Shown: one piece after another, positions 36,362-46,150 of the stretch
Layout of the letters: each line of letters starts with the position of its first letter
How positions within the stretch are numbered: position 1 is the stretch's first letter
From: Ancylomarina longa
Lineage (GTDB): Bacteria; Bacteroidota; Bacteroidia; Bacteroidales; Marinifilaceae
Direction of reading: 5' to 3'
Length of the DNA stretch: 64,000 nt
NCBI RefSeq assembly: GCF_003996985.1
Contig: NZ_RJJX01000003.1
Coordinates: forward strand, 86,646-150,645
Notes under the pieces: generated by a model
Told to the model about the DNA's origin: nothing
The model's database searches: none
Seen by the model: only the letters and a program-made list of their open reading frames with translations
Made by a program: the position numbers and the translations under genes

Positions 36362-37025
36362 TTACTTTCCTTTCTTTACTACCAAATCGGTATTTAGGCC
36401 ATATTCTGTTTTTTTTCATTCCAAACCATTTGGCACTTCGTTCGTCGCCCAAAACCATTTTATGAGAACAAGGTTCGCAGCCGATACTATCGTATCCTTT
36501 CGCTTCAAGTGGATGTCGGGGTAGATTATATTCTTTTATCTAGCGGTAATTTTCCGGTTTGGTTAAATCCAATATCAGATGAAAACGAATCACATCATGA
36601 GGTGCTGCTTGTTCTACTTCCATTGCTTTACGCACAGCTGACTGAAAGGCCCGAACGCCGTTAATCTAAATATCATGATCGGCCAATAATCCATCCAGTG
36701 GTTGTACTTTATTAAGAAAACAACAATAATCAGGATCCGAAGTAAACAGAAAATTTCCTTTGGCATCTTTTTGTTGCGCTTTCGGAACTGCTGATTTGGC
36801 ATCAATAATATTCAAACCAAACTGCTCGGCAATTTCATCTTTAAACCGTATGGTTTCCGGGAATAAAAATCCGGTATTGATAAAATAAACTGGAATCGTA
36901 TTATCTATTCGACTAATAATATGCAGTAATACTAAGCTATGAGATTGAAAAGATGAAGTTGTAAACATCTTTTTTCCCTCTGATTTATATTGTTGTAATT
37001 TCTCTTTTATCTCTTCAAAATTCAT
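36362..37025 (-). pseudogene. cysH: Decayed phosphoadenylyl/adenylyl-sulfate reductase (cysH)
   Basis: The first 119 codons (MNFEEIKEKLQQYKSEGKKM onward, with the FINTGFLFPET segment) match a CysH-type reductase. The reading frame stops at TAG 36666-36668 (in place of a Trp codon in ADHDI-x-INGVR) and again at TAG 36540-36542, yet family features persist in the same frame beyond both: INGVRAFQSAVRKAM and the GCEPC cysteine pair. Near the end, an 8-base A run on the minus strand (36409-36416) must lose one base to restore the C-terminus GMKKTEYGLNT, which then ends at a natural TAA at 36362. Two nonsense codons and one frameshift make this a pseudogene. No other sulfate-assimilation gene is nearby. 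Confidence 0.85.
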
Positions 37026-37493
37026 TCGAATTTCTGTCTTTTATCTGATTGATTGGTTCGGTTCAAACCAGTGGTTTTGCCTTAATAATTGGTTGGTAAA
37101 GATACTATAGATATTGCAAATCGGTCTTGCGATGAGGTTTGATCGTGTGCTTGATTACAGCTTTTAAAATAAGAGGACACAAATTAGCAGGCGCAAATTC
37201 TTTTTCATTTTTTTTAATATCACGGAAGTGCTTAAAACCTTAGTAAAAGATACGTTTATCTGTTATTGGCTTGTGTGACATTTCGCTTTCACTTAGAGTA
37301 TTGATGTGAATTATTCGTTTTAATTGTTATATTTGATAGAGAGCGAGTCACTTAGAGAGGATTCTAGTCTCTGTTGCTTTTTGAAAATTTGGATAGAACG
37401 ATTGCTGGGAGAAGATAGGAAAAGCAAGCACAAGGAATAGAACAAATCATTTTAGTCTATTATATAACCTTATCTGTACTAAAAGCCCGACCT
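37026..37493. other. Intergenic region upstream of the ACIII operon
   Basis: No credible gene is seen in these 468 bases. The right part should hold the ACIII promoter and leader. Apart from the candidate -7 box described separately I see no clear palindrome or binding site. Confidence 0.6.
37328..37336 (+). promoter_or_regulatory. Candidate -7 promoter element upstream of actA
   Basis: TATATTTGA matches TAnnTTTG, but it lies about 158 bases before the ATG and the nearest TTG upstream is 24 bases away, so it is only one possible site. Confidence 0.3.
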
Positions 37494-38648
37494 ATGAGTA
37501 AACTATACAGATTACTTTTTGCCCTGGTTTTAAACTTTCTGTTGATCAGTCCTTATGCATTATTCGCAAATCCACAAGATTCGGTGGAACAAGTCAAGCA
37601 AGAAGGACATCATGTAGCCTACTTTTTGACTTCAAAACTGAGAGGGGAACGACTGTTCAAAGGATTGACTCGTGTACCAACGAGTACCAAAGCATGTATT
37701 TCCTGTCACAATGTGGAATACATCGACACCTTTAACTGGAATCCTTCTGCCAGAGATATAGCCGGAACCTTTGCCGATAAACCCATAAGTGATTACAGAA
37801 AGGTGCTTTTAAATCCATTGGGTAAAAAAATGTCAGAATCTCATGTTGACTATACCTTTACGGATGAGGAGTTGGAATATATTAAAACCTATCTGGGCGA
37901 GATAAAGGAAAATAGTAGTTATACCCGAAAGCCTAACATTAATAGCATTATAATTTTCTTGTTTTTGGGAGCATTAATTACCCTGTCTCTTATTGATTTG
38001 TTCTTCACTAAAAAGATCAAATATAAGTTTATTCCGATTTTGATCTTTATGCTATCCTTTGCTTATCAAATTCAGATGTTAACAGAAGGAGCTATGGCAT
38101 TAGGACGTAAGCAAAATTATGCACCCGACCAACCAATTAAGTTTTCTCATAAAACCCATGCAACCAATAATAAAATTGATTGTCGGTATTGTCATACAAT
38201 GGTTGATGATAGTAAATCAGCAGGTATTCCTCATGTGAGTTTATGCTTGAATTGTCATATGATAGTACGAGAGGGAACGAACTCAGGTAAATTCGAGATT
38301 AACAAAATTCATGTTGCCATCGAAAATAATACGCCGATAAAATGGATTCGTATTCATCAACTACCCGATCATGTATTCTTTAGTCATGCACAACATGTGA
38401 ATGTAGGAAAAAGAGAATGTAAGGAATGTCATGGGACTATCGAAGAAATGAATGTAGTGAGGCAGGTTAATGATTTATCCATGGGATGGTGTTTGGATTG
38501 TCACGACAAAACTGCGGTTGCCTTCCAAACCAACGGATACTATTCCTCTGGATTTAAAAAACTGCATGAGGATTTAGCAACCGGAGTTATCGACACCGTG
38601 CGAGTCAAAGATATTGGTGGACGAGAATGTGCTCGTTGCCATTATTAG
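37494..38648 (+). CDS. actA: Alternative complex III subunit ActA, six-heme cytochrome c
   Basis: ActA is the heme-carrying periplasmic subunit of alternative complex III, a quinol:cytochrome c oxidoreductase. The 384-residue protein has an N-terminal signal or anchor, one CxxCH motif at residue 68 (CISCH), two membrane helices about 147-190, and five further CxxCH motifs in the C-terminal class III-like domain (CRYCH, CLNCH, CKECH, CLDCH, CARCH). That is six hemes in total. It is the first gene of a six-gene operon and begins a 20-kb respiratory island. Confidence 0.88.
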   Translation: MSKLYRLLFALVLNFLLISPYALFANPQDSVEQVKQEGHHVAYFLTSKLRGERLFKGLTRVPTSTKACISCHNVEYIDTFNWNPSARDIAGTFADKPISDYRKVLLNPLGKKMSESHVDYTFTDEELEYIKTYLGEIKENSSYTRKPNINSIIIFLFLGALITLSLIDLFFTKKIKYKFIPILIFMLSFAYQIQMLTEGAMALGRKQNYAPDQPIKFSHKTHATNNKIDCRYCHTMVDDSKSAGIPHVSLCLNCHMIVREGTNSGKFEINKIHVAIENNTPIKWIRIHQLPDHVFFSHAQHVNVGKRECKECHGTIEEMNVVRQVNDLSMGWCLDCHDKTAVAFQTNGYYSSGFKKLHEDLATGVIDTVRVKDIGGRECARCHY

Positions 38649-38703
38649 TATAAGAATATAGTCATTAAGCTTTCATCGTCTCATTTTTGATAATTGTTTA
38701 CCT

Positions 38704-41688
38704 ATGAAGAAACATTGGAAAAGCCTTGCTGAACGAAATACAAAATCTGATACTCATTCAAAAAATGATATACCTAAAGGTAATCTGGAACAGCTTCTGG
38801 ATATTTTTGACGGGGATCAGTCTGCTTCGAAATCCAATCGACGAGACTTTTTAAAGCTTTGTGGTTATAGTTTGGCAATTAGCACGGTGCTGGCAAGTTG
38901 TGAAAACTCAGTTCAGAAAGCTATCCCTTACCTTATCAAGCCTGAAGAAATTACTCCAGGGAAGGCAAATTATTACGCATCGTCCTATGTTAATGGTAGT
39001 GATTATTGCAGTATTCTGATTAAAACACGCGAAGGTCGGCCTATTAAAATTGAGGGTAATGATTTATCGGTTGTCAGTCATGGGGGAACTAGTGCCAGAG
39101 TGCAAGCTTCTATTTTGGGTTTGTATGATACCAACCGATACAAATTTCCAAAAATTGAAGATACGAAGGCAAGTTGGGAGGAGTTAGATCAGGAAATTAG
39201 GAAGACTCTTGAAGCATTTAAGAATAGTAATGAAAAACTTGTTCTACTAACGCCTAGTATTTACAGCCCATCTAGCAGACAAATAATTAAGGCTTTTCAA
39301 CAGGCTTATCCCAACATCGATTGGATACAATACGACAGTAGTTCCTCATCGGCAATGATTCAGGCAAATGAAATGTGTTTCGATAAGACTGGTATCTCTG
39401 AATATCGGTTTGATAATGCCGATCTGATTGTAAGTTTTGATGCTGATTTTTTGGGCAATTGGCTCGATTCGGTGGAGCATATTCGTCAGTATAGTAAGAA
39501 ACGCAAATTAAGCGATGCTAATACTAGCATGTCCCGGCATATTCAGTATGAGTCCCGATTATCCTTAACCGGTAGTAATGCTGATTATCGGATTACTGTG
39601 AAACCATCCGAACAAGCTTTATTGATGGCTCAATTATATAATGAAATACTGATATTAAAGGATAAGGATAATTATCAATTGACGGATTCTTCAGAAGACA
39701 TAAAAGAATTGGCAAAGGAGCTTTGGAAAAACAAAGGGAAATCATTGGTGTTAGCAGGGGAGAACGATATAGACAAGCAAGTGCTGGTTAATGCCATCAA
39801 TTTTGAATTAGAAAATTATGGAATTACGCTGCGAGTAGATAAACAGCTAAAAACTAAGCAAGCCAAAGATGAGGATATGGAAGACTTACTATCCGATATG
39901 AAATCCGGTAAGGTGAAAGGTTTGCTTTGCTATGATGTGAATCCTGTATTTGATTATTACAAAGGATCTGAATTGGCTCAAGCGATAAAAAAACTTCCTT
40001 TCTCGGTAGCTTTAAGCAAAGAACCCAACGAAACATCTGATCTATTCAATTATATCGCTCCAGATAATCATTATTTAGAAAGCTGGAACGATTTGGAACC
40101 ACGAACCAGCCGCTATAGTCTAATGCAGCCAGGAATTCGACCTTTATTTGATACACGACAATTTCAGTCCAGTTTATTGGCTTGGATGGGGAAGGAAACA
40201 GATTATTTAAAATATATTCAAAATTACTGGGAGCAGAATATGTATCCGCTACAGGCTGCATATCCAAATTTTATTTCTTTTTGGCAGCATACCTTGCAAA
40301 AAGGAGTTTTTGAGCCTAAGACTGACTCTGTTTTTGATACTAAATTCAGCCATCAAAATATGGATGAATTGATGAGTGAAATCTCAAAATTATCGGCGAG
40401 TGATGGTGTGGAATTACAGGTGTATGAGTCGATAGCTATAGGGAATGGAAGTATGGCAAATAATCCTTGGTTACAAGAGTTACCAGATCCAATTACAAAA
40501 GTATGCTGGGACAATTATCTTACGATTTCTCCAAAACAAGCTGCCGAATTAGACTTGGAAACTGGTGATGTTGTAGAACTCAATTCCAAAGCCAAATTTC
40601 CTGTTTACATTTTACCGGGTCAAGCTAATAATACAATTGCCATAGCTTCTGGTTATGGAAGAACTGTATGTGGTGTTGTTGGAAAGAATGTAGGAGTTAA
40701 CGTTGCGGAATGGATAAGCTTTTCAGGGCAGACCCGCCAGAATATAACAGGAAATGTAAAGCTTCAAAAGACAGGTGAGAAATATGAGTTAGCTATGACA
40801 CAAACACATCATTCCATGGAGGGGAGAGCTATTGTGAAGGAAGCAACATTGAGCGAATATTTGAATAATCCTGCTGCAGGCAATGAAGTGGATCATGAAT
40901 TTGATAATGCAGGAATATACGAGAAACCTAATTTTCCGGATCATCATTGGGGATTAGTTGTTGATTTGAATTCTTGCGTTGGATGTGGAGCTTGTTCTGT
41001 GGCTTGTCAGTCGGAGAACAATGTTCCTGTTGTAGGCAAAAAGGAGGTGATTCGTGCTCACGAAATGTCATGGATACGTATCGATCGTTACTTTTCAGGA
41101 AATGAAGACAATCCGGAGGTATTCTTTCAGCCGGTAATGTGTCAGCATTGCGATAATGCCCCTTGCGAAAATGTTTGTCCTGTCGCTGCAACTACTCACA
41201 GTAGCGAAGGTTTAAATCAAATGGCTTATAACCGTTGCATTGGTACCAGATATTGTGGAAATAACTGTCCCTACAAAGTTCGTCGTTTCAATTGGTTTGA
41301 TTTTACAAAAGCGGATTCCATTCCAAACAACTTACACGATATTGCTGAGATGACTATTGATTTGAAAAGAATGGTTCTTAATCCTGATGTCGTGATTCGT
41401 GCCAAAGGAGTGATTGAAAAATGCTCCATGTGTGTGCAAAGGATTCAGGATGGTAAATTAAATGCCAAATTGAAAGGAAAGCCGGTTAAGGATGGGGAGA
41501 TAAAGACTGCTTGTCAGCAGGCATGTCCGTCGGGAGCAATCATATTTGGAGACTTAAATGATAAGGAAAGTCAATTGGTGAAGGAAACAACCAGTAAAAG
41601 AAATTATCATTTACTGGAAGAGATTCATACACTTCCTTCGGTGAGCTATTTGACGAAGATTAGAAATAAAATATCGAATCAAACCTAA
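38704..41688 (+). CDS. actB: Alternative complex III iron-sulfur subunit ActB
   Basis: This 994-residue protein is the fused molybdopterin-oxidoreductase-like plus ferredoxin-like subunit of ACIII. A twin-arginine-type signal ([11 protein letters not shown], then LASC) suggests Tat export. The large central domain resembles molybdopterin enzymes but is known to carry no cofactor in ACIII. From about residue 757 there are four cysteine clusters ([44 protein letters not shown] with CQQACP) for [Fe-S] centres. It follows actA by 55 bases. Confidence 0.92.
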   Translation: MKKHWKSLAERNTKSDTHSKNDIPKGNLEQLLDIFDGDQSASKSNRRDFLKLCGYSLAISTVLASCENSVQKAIPYLIKPEEITPGKANYYASSYVNGSDYCSILIKTREGRPIKIEGNDLSVVSHGGTSARVQASILGLYDTNRYKFPKIEDTKASWEELDQEIRKTLEAFKNSNEKLVLLTPSIYSPSSRQIIKAFQQAYPNIDWIQYDSSSSSAMIQANEMCFDKTGISEYRFDNADLIVSFDADFLGNWLDSVEHIRQYSKKRKLSDANTSMSRHIQYESRLSLTGSNADYRITVKPSEQALLMAQLYNEILILKDKDNYQLTDSSEDIKELAKELWKNKGKSLVLAGENDIDKQVLVNAINFELENYGITLRVDKQLKTKQAKDEDMEDLLSDMKSGKVKGLLCYDVNPVFDYYKGSELAQAIKKLPFSVALSKEPNETSDLFNYIAPDNHYLESWNDLEPRTSRYSLMQPGIRPLFDTRQFQSSLLAWMGKETDYLKYIQNYWEQNMYPLQAAYPNFISFWQHTLQKGVFEPKTDSVFDTKFSHQNMDELMSEISKLSASDGVELQVYESIAIGNGSMANNPWLQELPDPITKVCWDNYLTISPKQAAELDLETGDVVELNSKAKFPVYILPGQANNTIAIASGYGRTVCGVVGKNVGVNVAEWISFSGQTRQNITGNVKLQKTGEKYELAMTQTHHSMEGRAIVKEATLSEYLNNPAAGNEVDHEFDNAGIYEKPNFPDHHWGLVVDLNSCVGCGACSVACQSENNVPVVGKKEVIRAHEMSWIRIDRYFSGNEDNPEVFFQPVMCQHCDNAPCENVCPVAATTHSSEGLNQMAYNRCIGTRYCGNNCPYKVRRFNWFDFTKADSIPNNLHDIAEMTIDLKRMVLNPDVVIRAKGVIEKCSMCVQRIQDGKLNAKLKGKPVKDGEIKTACQQACPSGAIIFGDLNDKESQLVKETTSKRNYHLLEEIHTLPSVSYLTKIRNKISNQT

Positions 41689-41698
41689 ATTCACGCTT

Positions 41699-43069
41699 AT
41701 GTACGTGTCGCCTATTCGAGAACCTCTAATTAGAGGACAGAAGACTTACAAAAAAATAACGCAGGATATTGCGGCTCCTATTGAAGGAAAACCAGGTAAG
41801 GCTTGGTATGCAGGAATCGCATTAACGGGTTCGGCTCTTTTATTTGGTTTAGCCATGATAGGATATACCATTTGGGAAGGAATCGGAACATGGGGACTGA
41901 ATAAAACTATCGGATGGGGTTGGGGAATCACCAATTTTGTGTGGTGGATTGGAATTGGTCATGCGGGTACCTTTATCTCTGCTATATTGTTATTGTTCCG
42001 ACAAAAATGGAGAACCAGTATTAATAGATCTGCTGAAGCCATGACCTTGTTTGCAGTTATATGTGCCGGATTGTTTCCCTTAATTCATATGGGTCGGCCT
42101 TTACTGGCCTTTTTTGTATTTCCCTATCCCAATACTCGTGGGCTTTGGGTGAATTTTAACTCGCCATTACTTTGGGATGTTTTTGCAATAAGTACTTATT
42201 TTACAGTATCATTACTTTTTTGGTATGTTGGTTTAATTCCTGATATAGGCACAATTCGTGATCGGGTAAAATCCAAACTAAAGAAATGGATTTATGGATT
42301 ATTAAGTTTTGGTTGGACTGGATCTGCCAAACATTGGCAAAGGCATGAATCAATAAGTTTAATTCTAGCCGGTTTAGCTGCTCCTTTAGTCTTATCTGTA
42401 CATAGTATTGTGAGCATGGACTTCGCCACTTCTGTGATACCAGGTTGGCATACTACTATTTTTCCACCCTATTTTGTTTCAGGTGCAATCTTCTCAGGAT
42501 TTGCTATGGTGTTGACACTATTGATTATCACCCGGAAAGTTTTAAATCTGGAAAACTACATTACGGTAGGGCATGTTGAATCGATGAATAAGATTATTAT
42601 AGCCACTGGATCAATTGTTGGAATTGCATACTTAACAGAGCTTTTTATGGCTTGGTATTCTGGTGTGGAGTACGAACAATATGCATTTATGAACCGAGCT
42701 ACAGGTCCATATTGGTGGGCATATTGGATCATGATGAGCTGTAATGTAATATCTCCTCAGTTATTGTGGTTTAAAAAATTGCGGCGTAGCCTTGTGTTTA
42801 CTTTTATCTTATCCATTTTTATCAATATAGGAATGTGGTTTGAGCGTTTTGTGATTATTGTAACCTCTTTACATCGTGATTATTTACCATCTAGTTGGGA
42901 AATGTATAAGCCTACTATTGTTGAGGTGGGGATTTTTATAGGAACCTTAGGTCTGTTTTTCACACTTTTCCTTTTGTTTATCAGGGTATTTCCTGTCATC
43001 GCAATTGCCGAAGTTAAAGGAGTGTTAAAAAGTTCAGGCGAAAAAAATCCTAAATCTGATAAAAACTGA
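41699..43069 (+). CDS. actC: Alternative complex III quinol-binding membrane subunit ActC (NrfD-like)
   Basis: This 456-residue polytopic protein has about ten helices of the NrfD/PsrC family, the fold that binds menaquinol in ACIII. Supporting features are the [19 protein letters not shown] loop and the [32 protein letters not shown] block that is typical of ActC. It lies 10 bases after actB and 5 bases before actD. Confidence 0.91.
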   Translation: MYVSPIREPLIRGQKTYKKITQDIAAPIEGKPGKAWYAGIALTGSALLFGLAMIGYTIWEGIGTWGLNKTIGWGWGITNFVWWIGIGHAGTFISAILLLFRQKWRTSINRSAEAMTLFAVICAGLFPLIHMGRPLLAFFVFPYPNTRGLWVNFNSPLLWDVFAISTYFTVSLLFWYVGLIPDIGTIRDRVKSKLKKWIYGLLSFGWTGSAKHWQRHESISLILAGLAAPLVLSVHSIVSMDFATSVIPGWHTTIFPPYFVSGAIFSGFAMVLTLLIITRKVLNLENYITVGHVESMNKIIIATGSIVGIAYLTELFMAWYSGVEYEQYAFMNRATGPYWWAYWIMMSCNVISPQLLWFKKLRRSLVFTFILSIFINIGMWFERFVIIVTSLHRDYLPSSWEMYKPTIVEVGIFIGTLGLFFTLFLLFIRVFPVIAIAEVKGVLKSSGEKNPKSDKN

Positions 43070-43074
43070 ACATT

Positions 43075-43596
43075 ATGAGAAGATATATATCAGCATATTT
43101 TGAAGATGAGGGAAATCTTCTAAGAGCAGCAAAAGACCTTAAGGAAAATAATATTTCCATTCAGGATGTATTGACTCCATTCCCTGTGCATGGGTTGGAT
43201 TCTATTTTGGGATTTAAGAAATCACTCATTCCTACTGTTGGATTTATATCCGGAGCTATTGGAACAATGGTGGCTTTTGGATTTCAAACTTGGGCATTTA
43301 CAGTTGACTATCCATTATTTATAGGAGGAAAGCCTCATTTTGCTATTCCTTCTTTTATCCCAATAACTTTTGAGCTCACTGTATTGTTTGCGGCTTTTGG
43401 GATGGTATTCGCTTTTTTAATTCGATCAAAATTGGGGCCTGGAGCAAAAAAGACAATACATGATGAACGTATCACTGATGATCATTTTGTTATCATTGTT
43501 GATTTGGATGAATCAGGAAGTCAGGACGGAAAGGTGAAAGATATTTTATCGAAGGAAGAAGCACAGGATATAAAAGTGAAAGAGATTGAATTGTAA
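43075..43596 (+). CDS. actD: Alternative complex III subunit ActD (DUF3341)
   Basis: This 173-residue protein begins with a short cytosolic DUF3341 domain and then two membrane helices (about 58-80 and 100-125). This is the ActD layout, a structural subunit that packs against ActC and ActF. It has an acidic, probably disordered C-terminal tail. It is located between actC and actF. Confidence 0.88.
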   Translation: MRRYISAYFEDEGNLLRAAKDLKENNISIQDVLTPFPVHGLDSILGFKKSLIPTVGFISGAIGTMVAFGFQTWAFTVDYPLFIGGKPHFAIPSFIPITFELTVLFAAFGMVFAFLIRSKLGPGAKKTIHDERITDDHFVIIVDLDESGSQDGKVKDILSKEEAQDIKVKEIEL

Positions 43597-43616
43597 ATTA
43601 ACAAAAGCATATAAAA

Positions 43617-44780
43617 ATGGCTAATAATTATACATTCACACGAAAAACTCAATATTGGATAATGTCCATAGTAGGAATTGGTATTTTGCTGCTAATTGTT
43701 GGATATTTTATCAATACTCCAAGTCGACAGGAATTGTGGACAAATATTTTGATCAACAATCTGTTTTTTTTATTTATTGCTTTATTTGGTGGAGTTTTCC
43801 AAGCACTTCATAAAATTGCTTATTCCGGTTGGCATACTGCTTTACAACGTATTCCAGAGGCCTTAACCAGTTTCCTGCCAATCGCTGCAGCTCTAATGTT
43901 CTTACTTTATTTTGGAATGCATGATTTATATCACTGGTCACATGAAGGATTGCACGATCCTATTTTGGAGGGTAAAGCAGCTTATCTGAATATTCCGTTC
44001 TTTTTTATAAGAATGGCAGTTTACTTTTTAGGATGGATTGGATTGACTTATTTATTGAGAAAGAATTCTTTACAACAGGATACTATCTCCGATTTGCGAT
44101 ATTACAGAAGAGGTAAGTTCCTTGCTGCCATTTTTATGGTGTTTTTTGCATTATCAAGTTCTGCTATGAGTTGGGATTGGATCATGTCGATTGATGGACA
44201 TTGGTTTAGTACCTTATTTGGGTGGTTTGTTTTTATTGGATTATTCGAAATAGGAATTGCAACTATCATTCTCATGATAAGCTTCCTAAAAATAAAAGGA
44301 TATCTTGAATTTATTAATAAAGAACACATTCATGATATGGGTAAATATTTATTCGCCTTTAGTATATTTTGGATGTATCTGTGGTTTTCTCAATATCTAT
44401 TGATTTGGTATAGCCATATTCCTGAAGAAACTGCATATTTTGCACCACGATTACATGATTTCACTATATTATTTTTTACCATTCTTGTCCTTAATTTTGT
44501 CATTCCTTTTTTTGGTTTGATGACAAGGAATTCGAAGCGAAACCTGAAATGGTTAACTGTAATGGCAATTGTGGTGCTCTGTGGTCAGTGGTTGAATATT
44601 TACATGCTCGTTATTCCTGGAACAATCGGAAAAACGGCTCAAATAGGTGTTGTTGAAATTGGTTTTGTTTGTCTTTATCTGGGAGGATTTCTTTATGTTG
44701 TTTTTTCTTCTCTAGCAAAGGCACCCTTGTTAAGTAAAAATGACCCTTTATTAGAAGAAAGCTTCCACTACGAAACCTGA
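43617..44780 (+). CDS. actF: Alternative complex III membrane subunit ActF (NrfD-like)
   Basis: This 387-residue membrane protein has about ten helices and belongs to the second NrfD-like subunit type of ACIII, resembling ActC but shorter. The SSAMSWDWIMSIDGHWFSTLFGWFVF block is typical of ActF. It follows actD by 20 bases. In the usual order actE precedes actF; here the cytochrome gene follows instead. Confidence 0.88.
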   Translation: MANNYTFTRKTQYWIMSIVGIGILLLIVGYFINTPSRQELWTNILINNLFFLFIALFGGVFQALHKIAYSGWHTALQRIPEALTSFLPIAAALMFLLYFGMHDLYHWSHEGLHDPILEGKAAYLNIPFFFIRMAVYFLGWIGLTYLLRKNSLQQDTISDLRYYRRGKFLAAIFMVFFALSSSAMSWDWIMSIDGHWFSTLFGWFVFIGLFEIGIATIILMISFLKIKGYLEFINKEHIHDMGKYLFAFSIFWMYLWFSQYLLIWYSHIPEETAYFAPRLHDFTILFFTILVLNFVIPFFGLMTRNSKRNLKWLTVMAIVVLCGQWLNIYMLVIPGTIGKTAQIGVVEIGFVCLYLGGFLYVVFSSLAKAPLLSKNDPLLEESFHYET

Positions 44781-44803
44781 TTCACTATTAAAAATCCAAC
44801 CTT

Positions 44804-45781
44804 ATGAGAAAATATATTTCTTATTTACTAACGCTTCTGTTTTCCTTTGGAATTTTCACTTCTTGTGATAAGGATAGAAATCATCCGGGATATTCTTATT
44901 TCCCTGATATGGTGCAATCTCGTGCATTTGAACCATATTCCGAAAACCCAAACTTTAAGGATGGACAATCGCTTCGTTTGCCACCCCCGGGCACTATACC
45001 TCGGGAAATAATTCCTTATCATTTCGAAAAGACATTGGAAGATAGGGCATTGGCAGGAAGAACCGTTTTTAATCCTGATAAAATGAAGATTAGAGATGTT
45101 GCTGCGGGGAAAAAATTATATAAAATCTATTGTTACAATTGTCATGGTTTAAAGGGGAATGGAAAAGGATTTTTATTTACAAGTGGCAAATATCCATATC
45201 AACCAAGAAGTTTGGTTACAGATATCCTGAAAAATACACCAAGAGGTGAAATATTTCATGTTATTACCGTTGGTTTTGGAGTTATGGGAGCGCATGGACC
45301 TCAGATAAAACAAAAAGACAGATGGAAAATAATTGAATATATTAAAGTGAAGCTACAAGGTCATAAATTAGGAGAACGGACTCTGGCAGTTGCTAAAACC
45401 AGTCCAAAAGAAAGTTATGCCGAATTTGAAGCACGCTTAGCAAAGCTATATTCCGGAAGTAAAGGAATAGGTTCTGTAAAATCTGTGAAACTTGGAACCT
45501 TAAATCTTAGTATGGCTCAAGAAGGTGAAAAAATTTATAAGCAGATGTGTACTAGCTGTCACAAACCAACTAAGAGATATATTGGTCCGGCACCTTTAGG
45601 AATATTCGATAGAAGAACTCCTGAATGGATTATGAATATGATTTTGAATCCTAATGAAATGGTAAGCAATGATCCAATAGCAAAAGAATTACTTAAGAGA
45701 TATGTTTCTCCTATGGCAGATCAAAATCTGACCACAGAGGAGGCAAGAAAGGTTCTTGAATACTTTAGAACAATTAAATAA
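44804..45781 (+). CDS. actE: Diheme cytochrome c lipoprotein, ActE-like, terminal gene of the ACIII operon
   Basis: This 325-residue protein has a lipoprotein signal (FGIFTSC) and two cytochrome c domains: the first with CYNCH at residue 110, matching ActE, and the second with CTSCH at residue 249 ending in a methionine-containing helix (YVSPMADQNL). ActE as I recall it is monoheme, so the second domain is an addition that could act as the electron exit. It sits 23 bases after actF. Whether the second domain belongs to ACIII or hands electrons to partners cannot be read from sequence. Confidence 0.82.
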   Translation: MRKYISYLLTLLFSFGIFTSCDKDRNHPGYSYFPDMVQSRAFEPYSENPNFKDGQSLRLPPPGTIPREIIPYHFEKTLEDRALAGRTVFNPDKMKIRDVAAGKKLYKIYCYNCHGLKGNGKGFLFTSGKYPYQPRSLVTDILKNTPRGEIFHVITVGFGVMGAHGPQIKQKDRWKIIEYIKVKLQGHKLGERTLAVAKTSPKESYAEFEARLAKLYSGSKGIGSVKSVKLGTLNLSMAQEGEKIYKQMCTSCHKPTKRYIGPAPLGIFDRRTPEWIMNMILNPNEMVSNDPIAKELLKRYVSPMADQNLTTEEARKVLEYFRTIK

Positions 45782-46150
45782 TTGTAAAAATATTAAAATT
45801 CGTTTCCATGTTTGGAGATAAATTTTAAATGTTTGAATTAAAAAACTAAATCAAATTACGTAGTTTTCATTGTTTCTGAGTAAGGGAGGTTGATGGAAAT
45901 TGTGTTAATCAGATAAAAAGACTAGTAACTCTCTTAAATATATTGATTCTAGGTGTTTATTTGCGTAACTTTTTGATTCATATGTTTATTGTGGGGAGGG
46001 ATTGGGTTTTCCTAAAGAATTGTAACTCTATTTTGAAAGATTTGTTGATGTAGGAAGAGTGTGGAGTAATGCGAAAACTAATATAGTAATGAAGTAGAGT
46101 ACTATCATTGAATTTTCAATCAATTGCATACTAATTTAATTCTTACTATT
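45782..46150. other. Intergenic region upstream of nosZ
   Basis: About 370 bases without a credible gene separate the ACIII operon from nosZ. A partial palindrome TTGAATTTTCAATCAA at 46108-46123 resembles an FNR/CRP-type half-site pair, but it does not fit the exact TTGAT-N4-ATCAA pattern. I found no clear TAnnTTTG box. Confidence 0.4.

Noticed and set aside
46108-46123. FNR/CRP-type site upstream of nosZ
   Set aside because: The palindrome is imperfect and does not fit the exact half-site spacing; kept only as a note in the intergenic entry.
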